Below are positions 37,191 to 49,480 of a DNA stretch of 64,000 nucleotides, one piece after another. Under the pieces are notes generated by a model, which was not told the origin of the DNA, did no database searches, and worked only from the letters and a program-made list of their open reading frames with translations. This DNA comes from Litsea cubeba (taxonomy: Eukaryota > Streptophyta > Magnoliopsida > Laurales > Lauraceae). The translations under genes and the position numbers were made by a program. Location: positions 30,598,605-30,662,604 of the forward strand of contig CM022951.1 in assembly GCA_012931725.1 (NCBI GenBank), written 5' to 3'. The first letter of the stretch is position 1, and each line of letters opens with the position of its first letter.

Positions 37191-39048
37191 CTTACCTCAT
37201 CTCTTATCATGTTAGATCAGTAAGCTTGATCTAATCTTCACATGAGATGCGAAGAGGATAGATCAAGGGCTATGTACGGATCAGTTTTGATGGTTTTGCT
37301 TGGATAATTAGTAAGTCCATGTTTGGATAGTCACAAAAGGGTCTAACAATGATGGAATGATGGTAGGAAGCCATTGGAAGTCTTCAGAAGAGTTCTGGAG
37401 ATGGTTGGACACGAAATACAAAAACCCAACTTGCAGATTTCCGTCAGGTAGGTCGACCGAGCCCTCTGGCAGGTCGACCGAAGACACTGAGGCCGGTCGA
37501 CCGAACCCTCTAGTAGGTCGACCGAACAGACTGACATATGAGATCTCAATTTTTGTTTTTGTTTCAGGGCCGCTGCCCCCTGGGCCCCCACGAGCTGACC
37601 GGGCAGCTCGAACCCCGCCAGGGGACACCCCCGGACCCCCTCTGCATAGGGGGCATGAATCATAGTAGTGGCAATATTTGGCATCCTGTCTTTCCATTAT
37701 TGTTTGGTAACCTGGCTTTGTGAGTTGCTTTGCTAGTATGAGATACTAACATGCAGGTTATCATGTTCTCTCCATATGGCCCACAAGTCTTTTTACTTTC
37801 TTTTATGGTTGAATGTTTATTTTTGGCAAGTTGTAAAGGGCATCATGGTTTCCTTGTTTTCCCGGTTTAGGGCAAGGCATGGTGAAATTCCCTATGAGCC
37901 TTTTATTTCCATTAATAGATTATCATGTAAGTCTCATCGTAGAGACATAGGAATTTATGTAATTTTCTAAATTTGTAAATTCTGGCGATGTCCGAGACTA
38001 AGAAGGAAAGTGAAGTTGGACTCCTAATCAAAAGAGTTTGAAGATTGCCAAAGGTGTTTTCGAGTTTCCCAAAGAGTTTGAGGAATTCCAAAATTTTGGA
38101 AAGTCTAGAAGTCCAAGAAGTCTATTCCGCATGGGCCATGTGGAGGAGAGGACTAGTTTCTAATTTTAACATTTTCTATTTATAGTTGAATGCTTTATTT
38201 AGAATGTTTCCAAATCTGATCCAAACATAGCAAGTTACTAATATTGGTCAAATCAAATTATTTTTGGAAAGAGTTCTAATTAGTGTTGATGACTCATGAG
38301 ATGGACACATTGGTAACACTAATTTAAGAAACTGGACTTTCCTTAAAATAACTTGACTTAGAACCAATTTTGGATGATATCATGAGATGATTTGATGATT
38401 CATATATTTATATATGTGGGCCCTAATACCTTAAAAAGGAAATCCTCAATTCTAAAATATTAAGTGGGAGCGGGGCATTTAATTTTAGAAATCCCCATGG
38501 TTTTCCACCATAGGTCCATTGTAAGGAAAGTATTAGCCTTGCGCCATCTTTAGAATGGCCATTCCCCATGGAGGGCTTCTATTTGTCTGGTTACTAGATA
38601 TGGATCTCCTTTGGATAGTATTGGTGAGACGTGGTGGGGGTTCACTCCCCAAGGAGGAGCTTCCCGTCGCGGTTGTCATGCAATATTAGTTGGTGGGTCA
38701 CACTTAACTAAAATAATGATGTAGTATCCCCAAGGATTTGCCTCATGTATTTTAGAAACCGAAGATAATCGGGAGTCATACATTATTTGGTATGAGATAC
38801 CTAGATGATAATGAATGATGGGGATCATGGATAGTTAGTCTTAATTCTAATTTTGACGAACTTTGATCCGCACTAATCCAAGGACATTTGCACTCCCCTA
38901 GGAGGCATGCCCTAAGGGATTTGGATTCCGATGTATTCTTAATTCAGTGCTTATGAGGATTCCCATATGAATTTGGTAGAATACTAAACCCTAATGTCAT
39001 TTATATTCTTTCATTGAATGTATGGTTATGTGCTTTAATTTATACAGC
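37191..39048 (+). other. Long untranslated leader of family A with palindrome cluster
   Basis: About 1.86 kb separates the primer site from gag, long for a Copia element. At 37450-37524 four copies of AGGTCGACCGA or CGGTCGACCGA lie about 20 bp apart. A GC-rich patch follows (37560-37660). The short frames here carry no known domain; the one at 37308-37697 is on the opposite strand and simply reads through the palindromes. The rest (37.7-39.0 kb) shows nothing recognisable. Confidence 0.6.
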
Positions 39049-39920
39049 ATGAATTTGAATACTTTCAATCCACTTGCGACCATCCTCAACTAGAACAAGT
39101 TGATGGGATCCAACTATGTAGACTGGAAAAGGAACCTTGATATTATCTTGACATCTTCAAGTTGCAAATATGTCCTTCTAATACCCCCCCCCTTCCTGAG
39201 CCTGAGCCTGATGCACCACAGATTGTAAAAAACTTTTACACCAAGTGGACCAAAAACAATGAGATAGCCAGATGTTTTATTCAGGCATCCATGTCTACTG
39301 TTTTGCAAGAACAACATCAATCTTATAAGTCAGCATACGATATTATATCGAACTTAAAAGAGGTGTTTGCAGACCAGGTTAGGCCTGCTAGGCAGGCTGC
39401 TATAAAAGTGCTGATGGAGACAAAGATGGCCGAGGGAACCCCAGTACAAAAACATTTGTTACAAATGAAGTTGGCATTGAATGAGTTAGATGTACTGGGG
39501 ACTACGTTTGATACAGAAACGCAGATCCACATGATCATTCAATCACTACCAGACTCATTCAAACATTTCGAGATCAATTATAGTAAATTGGAAATGACCA
39601 TAGCTGAGCTGTCTCGCCAGCTGGTAGTGTTTGAGGAAATCATGAAGAAAAGACCAACTGCCATCATGACAGAAAAGTCATTTGCTAAGTCCAAACCAAA
39701 AGGTAAAGACCGGGATAGCAAGAAGAAATCAGTCATCAAAGGTCCTAAGATGGAGTATGGTTCCACTGGTGGTGTGGCCAAGGTCAAGGATAAGAGAGCA
39801 AAAGGAAAGTGTTTCCACTGTGGTATGACAGGACATTGGAGGAGGAATTGTCCACTATTTCTGTCAAAGGAAAAGACCCCAGGTATGATTGAGTCATTTG
39901 TTTCTGAAGATAGTTTTTAA
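39049..39920 (+). pseudogene. Family A gag, with early TAG and a frameshift in a C run
   Basis: The likely start is ATG 39049 (MNLNTFNPLATILN). An in-frame TAG at 39091 stands where copia gags of this kind have glutamine (..NKLMGSNYVDWKRNL follows), which fits a CAG to TAG change. After the ten-C run at about 39183 the reading frame shifts and stays open to 39920: ARCFIQASMSTVLQEQHQ, then NELDVLGTTF and IIQSLPDSFKHF, which are the UBN2-type gag core, a basic linker, and one CCHC knuckle CFHCGMTGHWRRNC. The function would be particle formation. It is broken in two places. Confidence 0.82.
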
Positions 39921-42085
39921 CTAGTGCTTCAGAATCTTGGTTTGTAGACTTTGGTGCAACTAATTACATCAGTAATATGTTGTAGGAGTTACAGGTAATC
40001 AGGAGGATTAATGACGGGGAAATCAGTGTTAACCTGGGATCGGAAGCCAAGGCAGAAGCAGTGTCAGTAGGAGTAGTAACTTAGTTATTTTCAGATATTA
40101 AGTTGATTTTGTCAGATACATTACATGTACCGTTTTAAGATGGGATTTTAATTTTTAGTATGATGAATAAGAGTTATTCAGTTACTTTTGGTAATTAAAT
40201 CGTCTTAAAGAGGAGCGGTACTCTTATATTTTCTGACAAGGTAATCAATGGCTTTTATTTGTTAACTCCCACAATGTATGAGATACATGACACTGATGTT
40301 AATAATAGACCATCATTAAAGAGGTAGTCACCTTCATCTAATCCAACAAATTTTGGCACCCAAGAGGCAAGGTCATATAAACCTAAACAGGATTGACAGG
40401 CTAGTGAAAGATGGTATCTTGCCTTCATTGGTGGTAGAATCAATGCCTGTCTGCAAATACTGTCTGGAAGGCAAAATGACCAATTAACCCTTAGTCAACT
40501 AAGGGTAGTAGGGCCAAAGATTTATTGGAGTTAGTGTTTACTGATGTGTATGGACCCATAATAATAGAGCGAGAGATTGATACGAGTATTTTATCACTTT
40601 CACTGATGATTACTCGAGATATGGATACATATACCTTATGCACCGCAAGTCCGAGATTTTTGAATAGTTCAAAGAGTTTCGAGCGGAAGCGGAAAAGCAA
40701 TTTGGTAAAAGTATAAATACTCTTCGATGAGATCGATGAGGCGAATATCTCTCCGCTAATTTTATGGGATACTTATCAGAAAATGGGATTTGATCCCAAT
40801 AGTCTGCTCCTGGTTTGCCTCAACAGAACGGAGTAGTAAAAAGAAGGAACAAGACTCTTTTAGATATGATCAAGTCTATGATTGAGTTTCTAGGATTACC
40901 TATATTTTGGGATATGGAAACTGAAATATATATACTAAACCTCATTCCATCTAAGTCTATACTTGAGACTCCCAGGGAGTTATGGACAGGGCGAAAGCCT
41001 AGTCTACAACGTTTTCAGGGTTGTCTGGCACACGTGCCGAAGGATAAGACGGATTAGTTGGAATCGAAGTCGGAAGTATATATGTTTATATTCTATCCCA
41101 AAAGGAACTAAAGGTTGGTTGCTCTATAATCCCAGAGAGCAAAAAGTACTTCGCAGCACCAATGCGGTTTTCTGGAGGGAGATTATAAGATTAACTGGAA
41201 ATCTTTAGAAATGGTTATCTTGGAAGAAATTCAAGAAAGAACAATTCCAAATCCAAGAATAACCAAACTTTAAGAAAATCCGCCCATATTTGACCCAGTA
41301 GTTACACCAGTGCCTTGTCGTAGTGGGAGTATTGTCAGGACCCTTGACAAGTTCTCGGTCTAGGGAAAGTCTTACAAGGCAATCCCGGTGTAACCGGAAC
41401 AAGATCCTTATAACTATGATAAAGTAGTTAATGACATAGTTTTGGGATGTTGGTTAGATGCTATGAAAGCTGAGGTGGAGTCTTTGTACTCTAATCAGGT
41501 CTGGATACTTGTGGGCTTGCCTGCCAATACCAAACCTATTGTGTGCAAGTGAGTCTGTAAAAGAAAATGAGAGCCAGATGGAAGAGTTCCATCCGGATAC
41601 TCTTATCTATTGCGGTTCATCTCGGTAACGAGATTTGGCAAATGGATATCAAGACAGCGTCTCACGACGGCAATCTTGAGGAAGACATCTATATGATGCA
41701 ACCAGATGGTTTTATAGCTAATAACCAAGTGCAAAGAGTTTTGCAAGCTGCATAAGTTCATTTATGGATTAAAGCAGGTATCCCGAAACAGGAACATCCA
41801 TTTTGACAAGGAAATCAAGTCACTTGATTTTTGTCAGAATCCGGATAAGTCATGTGTAAATGAAAAGTCAACAACACAGGGTAGTTTTTTCTGGTATTAT
41901 ATGTCGACGACATCCTTCTCCTATGGAGTGACATAGGGATATCGTCAATAGTAAAAGTTTTGGTTGGGTAAGACTTTTGATAATAAAGGACTTTGGACAA
42001 GCCAGGTACATCCTAAAGATAAATTTCCATTGAGACTAGAAAAATAGGATGATAGGCTTATCCCAATAATGTGTACATAGATAAA
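39921..42085 (+). pseudogene. Family A pol remnant, 5' portion (protease to RT)
   Basis: Continues from gag with many stops. Recognisable pieces are a protease-like SESWFVDFGATNYI near 39930, an integrase tail with PQQNGVVKRRNKTLLDMIKS near 40815-40880 (the usual E of VERRN reads K), the ELWTGRKPSLQ block near 40978-41010, and an RT piece GNEIWQMDIKTASHDGNLEE near 41625-41690. Much of the middle of RT is missing. It stops at the family C insertion. Confidence 0.72.
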
Positions 42086-42090
42086 GGTTC

Positions 42091-43202
42091 TGTTGGATAT
42101 CGCGATCACTGAGAGGGGGGGTGAATCAGTGATTTCTAAAAACAGGTCCAATTCAACAACAAAACAAGTCAAACCACACAATGACACCAGATTTAACGTG
42201 GTTCACCAAAAGGCTACGTCCACGGATCAAAACCGTCCGAACACCGATCCGGTACAGGTCTGAATATATTTAGTCGCACCAACGACAAAGAGCACCAACC
42301 CTTAGTTTCAGATAGCACCAACTATCTAGGAAGCACCGACTCCCCTTACAATTTATCTGCACCCACAGATAGGATCACCAAACCCCAAACACCAAGCACC
42401 AACTTGATGTAAAAATAGAATAGAAGATAAACTCTGTCTACAGCCCTTCCCCTCTACAATTCTCTCTCTCTCAATCCCTTACAAATTGAAATCTAAAGCA
42501 TAAAGAGAGACACTTAACTCATGGACGAATCACCATCTTCAAGAGCATAATCTCGTCCACAATTGCTGTAGAAAACGTCAGATAATGCAGCAACACAGCA
42601 ACACAGCACTCTCTTCTCTCTTCTCTTCTCTCTTTTCTCTTCTCTTCTGGTGTCTTTTTAGAACGACCCATACATGCCTTTTTATAGGTTATTTTAACCC
42701 TTAATTGTATTCAAAACAGGCTACAATTCGTTTAGAAAGAGTCCCAAACAAATTAGATAAGAGTGCTTAATTTTCGTGCACAACTTCTAATTCTGCGCAA
42801 CTCTGGTTCCCGTGCTCGGTCGACATCCTTGCTTGCTCGGTCGACCGAAGACACTGTCTGGAAACAGACAACTATCGCGCTCGGTCGACATCCTGGGGTC
42901 CCGGTCGACCGAAGACACACTGTGTCACGAAAATAACTGAGAGGTGCCTGAAACTTTTTCTGCAGGTTTCTCTTTGCTCGGTCGACCCCATGGGGTGCTC
43001 GGTCGACCGAAGACTCTGCTTCAGGAATTCTGAATTCCTGACTGTTTGAACTTTGATTCTTCTTTTCAGCTCTATCAACACCAGCCTTTTAACATCACGT
43101 TTGTGACAATGTGTTGACAAGAATTCCAACTCAAAACAATACTTTGAGATATTAATTCCTTCAATTCTTCAAAGACTACTCATGTCATCTCAAATTCCAA
43201 CA
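42091..43202 (-). repeat. Family C left LTR
   Basis: 1112 bp; a minus-strand TATA box TATAAAAAGG lies at 42677-42686. CGGTCGACCGA palindromes cluster at about 42816-43012. It differs from the right LTR by scattered substitutions and small indels near 42605. Confidence 0.95.
42677..42686 (-). promoter_or_regulatory. Family C LTR TATA box
   Basis: TATAAAAAGG, repeated at 48955-48964 in the right LTR and near 24705 in the solo LTR. A CT-repeat tract lies downstream of transcription on the plus strand side. Promoter role inferred. Confidence 0.5.
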
Positions 43203-43448
43203 ATCTCCCCCTTTGGAATTGTTGGCAACACTATTGGAACTTCAACACTCACTTGGAACCAATTCTGAAATTCGGAAATAACAATCATGCACTGTCAACT
43301 ATCTCCCCCTAGCTTTCATAGCATAACATCTCTCCTTGCTATCATAGCATAACATCTCTCCCCCTTTGACAACAAGTCCAAAGGGACCAAACCGAGGAGC
43401 GAATAGGATATTCAATGAATGCATTGCTCCCCCTTTCAAGCACAACTC
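43203..43448. other. Family C 3' untranslated stretch with polypurine tracts
   Basis: Several minus-strand AAAGGGGGAGA-type tracts, near 43205, 43300, 43360 and 43430, lie between the end of pol and the LTR. The one beside the LTR is the likely primer for plus-strand synthesis; the extra ones are typical of Sire-type elements. Confidence 0.55.
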
Positions 43449-43999
43449 CTACGGTTTAGGAGAGTGAGTAACTCCTAACTTTTTCCTGAGATACTCGAAG
43501 ACTTCCTTTGGCAGAGGTTTCGTGAAAATATCAGCCACTTGCTCAGTTGTTGGAACATATTTCAACTTGACCTCTCCATCAGCAACTTTATCTTTAAGAA
43601 AATGATAACGAATTGCTACATGCTTTGTTCGAGAGTGCTGAACAGGATTCTTAGATATATGAATTGCACTCGTGTTGTCACATAGGATCGGCGTAGGATC
43701 CGTTGTAGGAACTCCTAGATCAGAGAGCATTGCCGCATCCATAACACTTGCGTACAACAAGTTGCCGCTGCAATATATTCCGCTTCTGCTATCGAAAGGG
43801 ATACTGAGTCTTGCTTCTTACTATGCCAAGCAACTAATCTTTCTCCAAGATAAAATGCGCCGCCGCTAGTACTCTTGCGATCATCTACGCATCCAGCCCA
43901 ATCGGCATCAGAATATGCAACAAGAGTGAAGGATTTGCCTTTGGGATACCAGATACCAAGCTCCATAGTACCTTTCAGATATCGAAAGATTCTTTTCAC
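43449..43999 (-). pseudogene. Family C RNase H end, out of frame with pol
   Basis: The RNase H domain and C-terminus of the pol at 43996-47748 continue here after a one-base loss near 44000. Motifs are RIFRYLKGTMELGIWYP, ADWAGCVDDRKSTSGG, SLSIAEAEYIAAATCC, then a second small frame change near 43750 and the end HSRTKHVAIRYHFLKD and DIFTKPLPKEVF. It would remove the RNA template during reverse transcription. Confidence 0.88.
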
Positions 44000-46900
44000 T
44001 GCGTAAGGTGCGTTTCAGTTGGTGCTGCTTGAAAACGTGCAACCATACATACTGCTTGTAGAAGATCTGGTCTTGTAGCAGTCAAGTAGAGCAAGCTTCC
44101 TATCATAGAGCGATAGGTGGTATGATCAACGGATGAGGCCTTATCATCTTTGCTAAGCTTCGTGTTCGTTGACATTGGTGTGCTCACTGGCTTGCTGTCT
44201 TCCATATTGAACCGTTTCAGCATTTCCTTAATGTACTTCATTTGTGATATGAAGATGCCATGTTTCAGCTGCTGAACTTGTAAACCAAGAAAGAACTTTA
44301 GTTCTCCAAGCATCGACATTTCAAATTCTTTCTTCATCTCTTCAGCAAAATTCCTGCACATCTCCTCATCATTGCCACCAAAGATTATGTCATCAACATA
44401 AACAATGACAACCAGCTGTTTGCTTAACTCAGTTTTGACATACAGATTGCTATCAACCATTCCTTTTCCAAAACCGATCTTGCGGAGATAGAGATCCAGC
44501 CTTGCATACCATGCCCTTGGCGCTTGTTTCAGTCCATAAAGAGCCTTTTTCAACTTGCACACTAGATCTGAATTTTTGCTGATTAGAAAACCATCAGGTT
44601 GCTCAATGTAGACCTCTTCTTCAAGTAAACCATTCAAGAAAGCTGACTTTACGTCCATCTGAAATACCTTGAAGGTTTTGTATGCTGCCAATGCAAGAAA
44701 CATATGAATAGCTTCCAGACGAGCCACCGGTGCAAAGGTCTCTTCAAAATCTATGCCTTCAACTTGAGCATAGCCTTTACAAACCAACCTTGCTTTGTTT
44801 CTAATGACTTGACCATCTTCATTCAGCTTATTCCGAAAGACCCATTTAGTACCAATAACATTCTTATCAGTAGGTCTAGGAACAAGTTCCCATGTTGAGT
44901 TCTTCTCAATTTGCTCCAACTCCTCATGTATAGATTTCAACCAACTTTCATCGAGACTGGCTTCAGCCACAGTCTTGGGTTCAATGGTGGACACAAGTGA
45001 GTAATTGCTAACTACACTTTGTCTAGTTCGAACGCCTGCCTTAGGATCTCCAATGATTTGATCCTTAGGGTGTTGCTCTACCCAAGTGCTGTGCTTCTTA
45101 GGTGTAGTATCTTCTGAGTCATCCTTTGATTTCTCAGAATCATTAGATTCAGCCATCTCATCATCAATCTCACTCGAGTCCTCATAAACTGGACTGTCAT
45201 TATGAGTTGCATTCTTTGGTTCAATATTCTCATCTATTCTCACATCAGCACTTTCTATGATTTTTCTGGTTCTTTTGTTAAGACACCTATATGCCTTGCT
45301 AGTAGAGGAGTAACCCAGAAATATACCTTCGTCAGCTCTTTCTTCAAATTTGCCCGGATTTTGTTCGAGCCGCTTGATGTAACACTTGCTGCCGAAGACT
45401 CTGAAGTGCTTGACTGTTGCTTTTCTTCCAAACCATAGCTCATAGGGAGTTTTGTCTTCATGTGGCCTGATCAAGCATCGATTTTGAATGTATACAGCCG
45501 TATGAATTGCCTCTTTCCAATACTTGTCAGCCATCTTGCTTTCACTTAGCATCGTACGAGCCATCTCTTGTACGGTGCGATTCTTCCGTTCCACAACTCC
45601 ATTTTGCTGTGGAGTTCTAGGGGCTGAGTACTGTCTTTGAATGCCATGATGTTCACAATATTTAGTGAACTCTTCAGATGTGAACTCGCCTCCACGATCA
45701 GACCTTAAAATCTTGATACGTTTTTCCAATTGATTTTCAACCTGTGCTTTAAACACTTTAAAACGATCAAGTGCTTGATGCTTATGCTTAAGAAACAATA
45801 CCCATGTCATACGAGTATAATCATCAATGCATAACATGAAATACTTATCTCCATTGGTGCTTTGAGTTCGCATTGGTCCACAGAGATCAGTGTGCACTAG
45901 CTCTAGAGGTTTCTTGGAATGATGCTCCTTTGACTTGAACATAACCCTCGTTTGCTTTCCCTTTTGGCAAGAGTCGCAAATGGGATTGGAAGGCTTTTCA
46001 ACTGTAGACATGCCTCTTACAGCCTTTGAATTGCAAATCTTTGACATGTTATCAAAGCTTAGATGCCCAAGGCGTTTGTGCCACAACCAACTTTCCTCTG
46101 TCCGACTCATCAAGCAGGTCTTTTCAGCTCCATCTGACAATGTATAGAGATTTCCAGCAGTTCTTGATCCAGTTGCCACTGTTTTGCCGTTGCTACTCTT
46201 CTTGATGGCAAACCCATTCTTTGTGAAGATAACTTCGTGACCCTTATCACAGATCTGGCTCACACTAAGCAGGTTGTGTCTCAATCCAGACACATATAAG
46301 ACTTCTTCCGATCTGATCTTGTTTGCCATAAGCTGAATAACACCTTTTCCGCAGATTTTGGCACCGTCATTGTTGCCAAACTTCACTGAACCGCCTTCAT
46401 AGTGCTGTAATTTGATGAATTTCTCTTTATCGCCAGTCATATGACTTGAACAACCACTATCAAGGACCCATGGTGCTGCTTTCTTTTGTGCATTGAATGC
46501 CATTTGCACAATGAGAGATTCTTTGGGACTTTCTGCACTTTGCTTTGCTCTCCAAGCCTTGACTAGCTTGGGTTTCTTTTCAACCTGAAATTTGTTAGCA
46601 ATATGCAGCCTACAATCCCTAGCCAAGTGTCCATAATTATGACATATATAGCACTCAATTTTGTGGCTGTTTAGGATTGAAAAAGGGTTCCTAGTCACAA
46701 GTGGGCTGTTTCTAACATAGAATCTACAATCAGCTCTTTTATGTCCAAACATATTACAATGAAAGCAATAACCATAGAATTTGTATCTTCTTTGTGGCTG
46801 GTTAGTCTTCATTACCTTTCTAACAGGAATGGAATCCTTTTTAGGTTGAGTGGGCTTCATAGAGTTAGAAGGTGCAGTGACTTGCTTCACAAACTCTTTC

Positions 46901-47748
46901 TTTTCAGGAGGTGCAATCTTAGAGGATTCACCTTTCTCAAATCCTAGACCAAATCTGAAGTGGGCAGGTCTTTGAACTTTCAGTAGTTCATTGAGTTTCA
47001 TAGTCCCTTCAATCGCTTGGAGCGCTTTGAGTTTTTTGCTATTTTCCAAATTTTCAGCCTTTGCTGTAGCGATCTCAGTTTCAAGTTTCATAGCCTCTTC
47101 CTTTTTGATACTTATTTGGTTTTCAAGGACTTCTACCATTCTTTTATATTCTTCTACTTGAGTTTTCAAAGCAATAATAGAACTTTCAGATTCATGGAGA
47201 AGTTTCAGATTTTTCTTACTTGATTTACGTTCCATGCTAAGCTCCTCAAGTGCGGCTATGAGTTCCTCTTCAAGATTGACTTCAGCCTCCTCTTCCTCTT
47301 CCGGATCTAGCTCTTCTTCTTCTTCAACAGTGACCATGAAGAGAGCTTCGGTTGATTCATCATCGTCTGAAGATTCAGACGTGCTGTCATCTTGTTGACA
47401 TAGAAAGTTTTTAGCTTTGCCCCTTTTTCTGAAATTTCTCTTTCCTTTACTCTTTTCAGCATAAGAGTCATTATCATTGTCTTCTTTTAGCGGACACTTC
47501 GCAGCAAAGTGACCAACACCGCCACAATTGAAGCATTTAAAGGGTAGCTTCCCTTTGTACTTTCCATTGCTTCCTTTCTTCAACTTTCTAACAAATTGAG
47601 CCTCAAGCTCATCATCATCAGAATCAACATCATGACCAGCAGTCTCTTTTGCCTTTTTCTGAACTTTGAAGGCCGCTTCTTTATCAGATGAAGACGTCTT
47701 TCCTATGCGCATCTCATAGGCAGTTAGAGAACCATGTAATTCATCCAT
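43996..47748 (-). pseudogene. Family C pol polyprotein (1250 codons open)
   Basis: A long open frame with, in order, the rest of gag including knuckle CFNCGGVGHFAAKC, an acidic stretch, a coiled coil (about residues 160-250), two more knuckles (CFHCNMFGHKRADC and CYICHNYGHLARDC), protease LDSGCSSHMTGD, pre-integrase LWHKRLGHLSFDNM, integrase with TDLCGPM, SDRGGEFTS and NGVVERKNRTVQ, RT with FQMDVKSAFLNGLLEE and YVDDIIFGG (44389-44400), and the linker to RNase H. All catalytic residues I can place are intact. The frame begins where a single-base shift separates it from gag and ends at a one-base deletion just before RNase H. Very recent decay. Confidence 0.93.
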
Positions 47749-48293
47749 GGAAATGCATTCAGATCTGTGGCTTCTTCGATGGCTGAGACTTTTGAATCAA
47801 ACCGGGGAAGAAGAGATCTTAGAACCTTTTTGACGATGACCGGCTCTTTAATCTCCTCCCCTAGTCCACGAATGTCATTCGTGACTTCATTCACTCGTTG
47901 CATATACGAGTCAACATTCTCGCTTTCCTCCATGCGAAGAGACTCGAATTGAGAGCGATGAGTTTGCAATTTGGCTTCTTTAATCTTCTCATCACCTTCA
48001 TGCATGCTTTGCAACTTGTCCCAAATTTCCTTGGCTGTTTTGCATGCAATCACTTTGACAAGCTCGCTGTCCACAAGGCCACTAAAGAGTGCATTCTGCG
48101 CCTTGGAGTCGTTGTCTGCCAACTTCTTCGATGCAGTATCATTGGGTACGGTGGCAGTATTGTAACCGACTCTGACAGCCTCCCAAACATCATAGCCAAG
48201 AGATTTGATGAAGGCTTGCATCCTAATCTTCCAAAAAGAGTAATTAGAACCATCAAAGAGAGGTGCTTTCATATTCCCTGTATTGACTGCCAT
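47724..48293 (-). pseudogene. Family C gag N-terminal part
   Basis: The start chosen is ATG 48291-48293 (MAVNTGNMKAPLFDGSNY). The gag core has FWKIRMQAFIKSLGYDVWEAV, AKEIWDKLQSMHEG and VDSYMQRVNEV. It runs into another frame at about 47755, where pol's frame takes over with MDELHGSLTAYEMR, so a single base was gained or lost. In intact relatives this is one continuous gag-pol. Confidence 0.88.
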
Positions 48294-48345
48294 GTGATTT
48301 GACAAGAGATCACCCTTAGCGTATTAAACTAATCAAGGGAACCTT

Positions 48346-48357
48346 GCTCTGATACCA
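48346..48357 (-). other. Family C primer binding site
   Basis: TGGTATCAGAGC on the minus strand, two bases inside the right LTR boundary; initiator tRNA-Met type. Confidence 0.92.
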
Positions 48358-48359
48358 AT

Positions 48360-49480
48360 TGTTGGATATCGCGATCACTGAGAGGGGGGGGTGAATCAGT
48401 GATTTCTAAAAACAGGTCCAATTCAACAACAAAACAAGTCAAACCACACAATGACACCAGATTTAACGTGGTTCACCAAAAGGCTACGTCCACGGATCAA
48501 AACCGTCCGAACACCGATCCGGTACAGGTCTGAATATATTTAGTCGCACCAACGACAAAGAGCACCAACCCTTAGTTTCAGATAGCACCAACTATCTAGG
48601 AAGCACCGACTCCCCTTACAATTTATCTGCACCCACAGATAGGATCACCAAACCCCAAACACCAAGCACCAACTTGATGTAAAAACAGAATAGAAGATAA
48701 ACTCTGTCTACAGCCCTTCCCCTCTACAATTCTCTCTCTCTCAATCCCTTACAAATTGAAATCTAAAGCATAAAGAGAGACACTTAACTCATGGACGAAT
48801 CACCATCTGCAAGAGCATAATCTCGTCCACAATTGCTGTAGAAAACGTCAGATAATGCAGCAACACAGCAACACAGTAACACATCACTCTCTTCTCTCTT
48901 CTCTTCTCTCTTTTCTCTTCTCTTCTGGTGTCTCTTTAGAACGACCCATACATGCCTTTTTATAGGTTATTTTAACCCTTAATTGTATTCAAAACAGGCT
49001 ACAATTCGTTTAGAAAGAGTCCCAAACAAATTAGATAAGAGTGCTTAATTTTCGTGCACAACTTCTAATTCTGCGCAACTCTGGTTCCCGTGCTCGGTCG
49101 ACATCCTTGCTTGCTCGGTCGACCGAAGACACTGTCTGGAAACAGACAACTATCGCGCTCGGTCGACATCCTGGGGTCCCGGTCGACCGAAGACACACTG
49201 TGTCACGAAAATAACTGAGAGGTGCCTGAAACTTTTTCTGCAGGTTTCTCTTTGCTCGGTCGACCCCATGGGGTGCTCGGTCGACCGAAGACTCTGCTTC
49301 AGGAATTCTGAATTCCTGACTGTTTGAACTCTGATTCTTCTTTTCAGCTCTATCAACACCAGCCTTTTAACATCACGTTTGTGACAATGTGTTGACAAGA
49401 ATTCCAACTCAAAACAATACTTTAAGATATTAATTCCTTCAATTCTTCAAAGACTACTCATGTCATCTCAAATTCCAACA
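48360..49480 (-). repeat. Family C right LTR
   Basis: 1121 bp, TGTTGG...CCAACA, paired with 42091-43202; a short insertion (about 9 bp) near 48878 explains most of the length difference. Followed by GGTTC. Confidence 0.95.

Larger units (their letters stand above)
42091..49480 (-). mobile_element. Copia LTR retrotransposon, family C, nested in family A
   Basis: 7390 bp, flanked by GGTTC (42086-42090 and 49481-49485). LTRs are 1112 and 1121 bp, starting TGTTGGATATCGCG and ending ATTCCAACA. It codes on the minus strand: primer site beside the right LTR (48346-48357), polypurine tract beside the left (AAAGGGGGAGAT, about 43203-43215). It encodes gag and pol with two single-base breaks. The uninterrupted family A copy at the window start gives the empty site. 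Confidence 0.95.

Noticed and set aside
37308..37697. Minus-strand open frame of 129 codons in the family A leader with repeated RST/GR motifs
   Set aside because: The repeats in the frame are the GGTCGACCGA palindromes read through; overlapping frames on both strands are equally open and no domain is seen.
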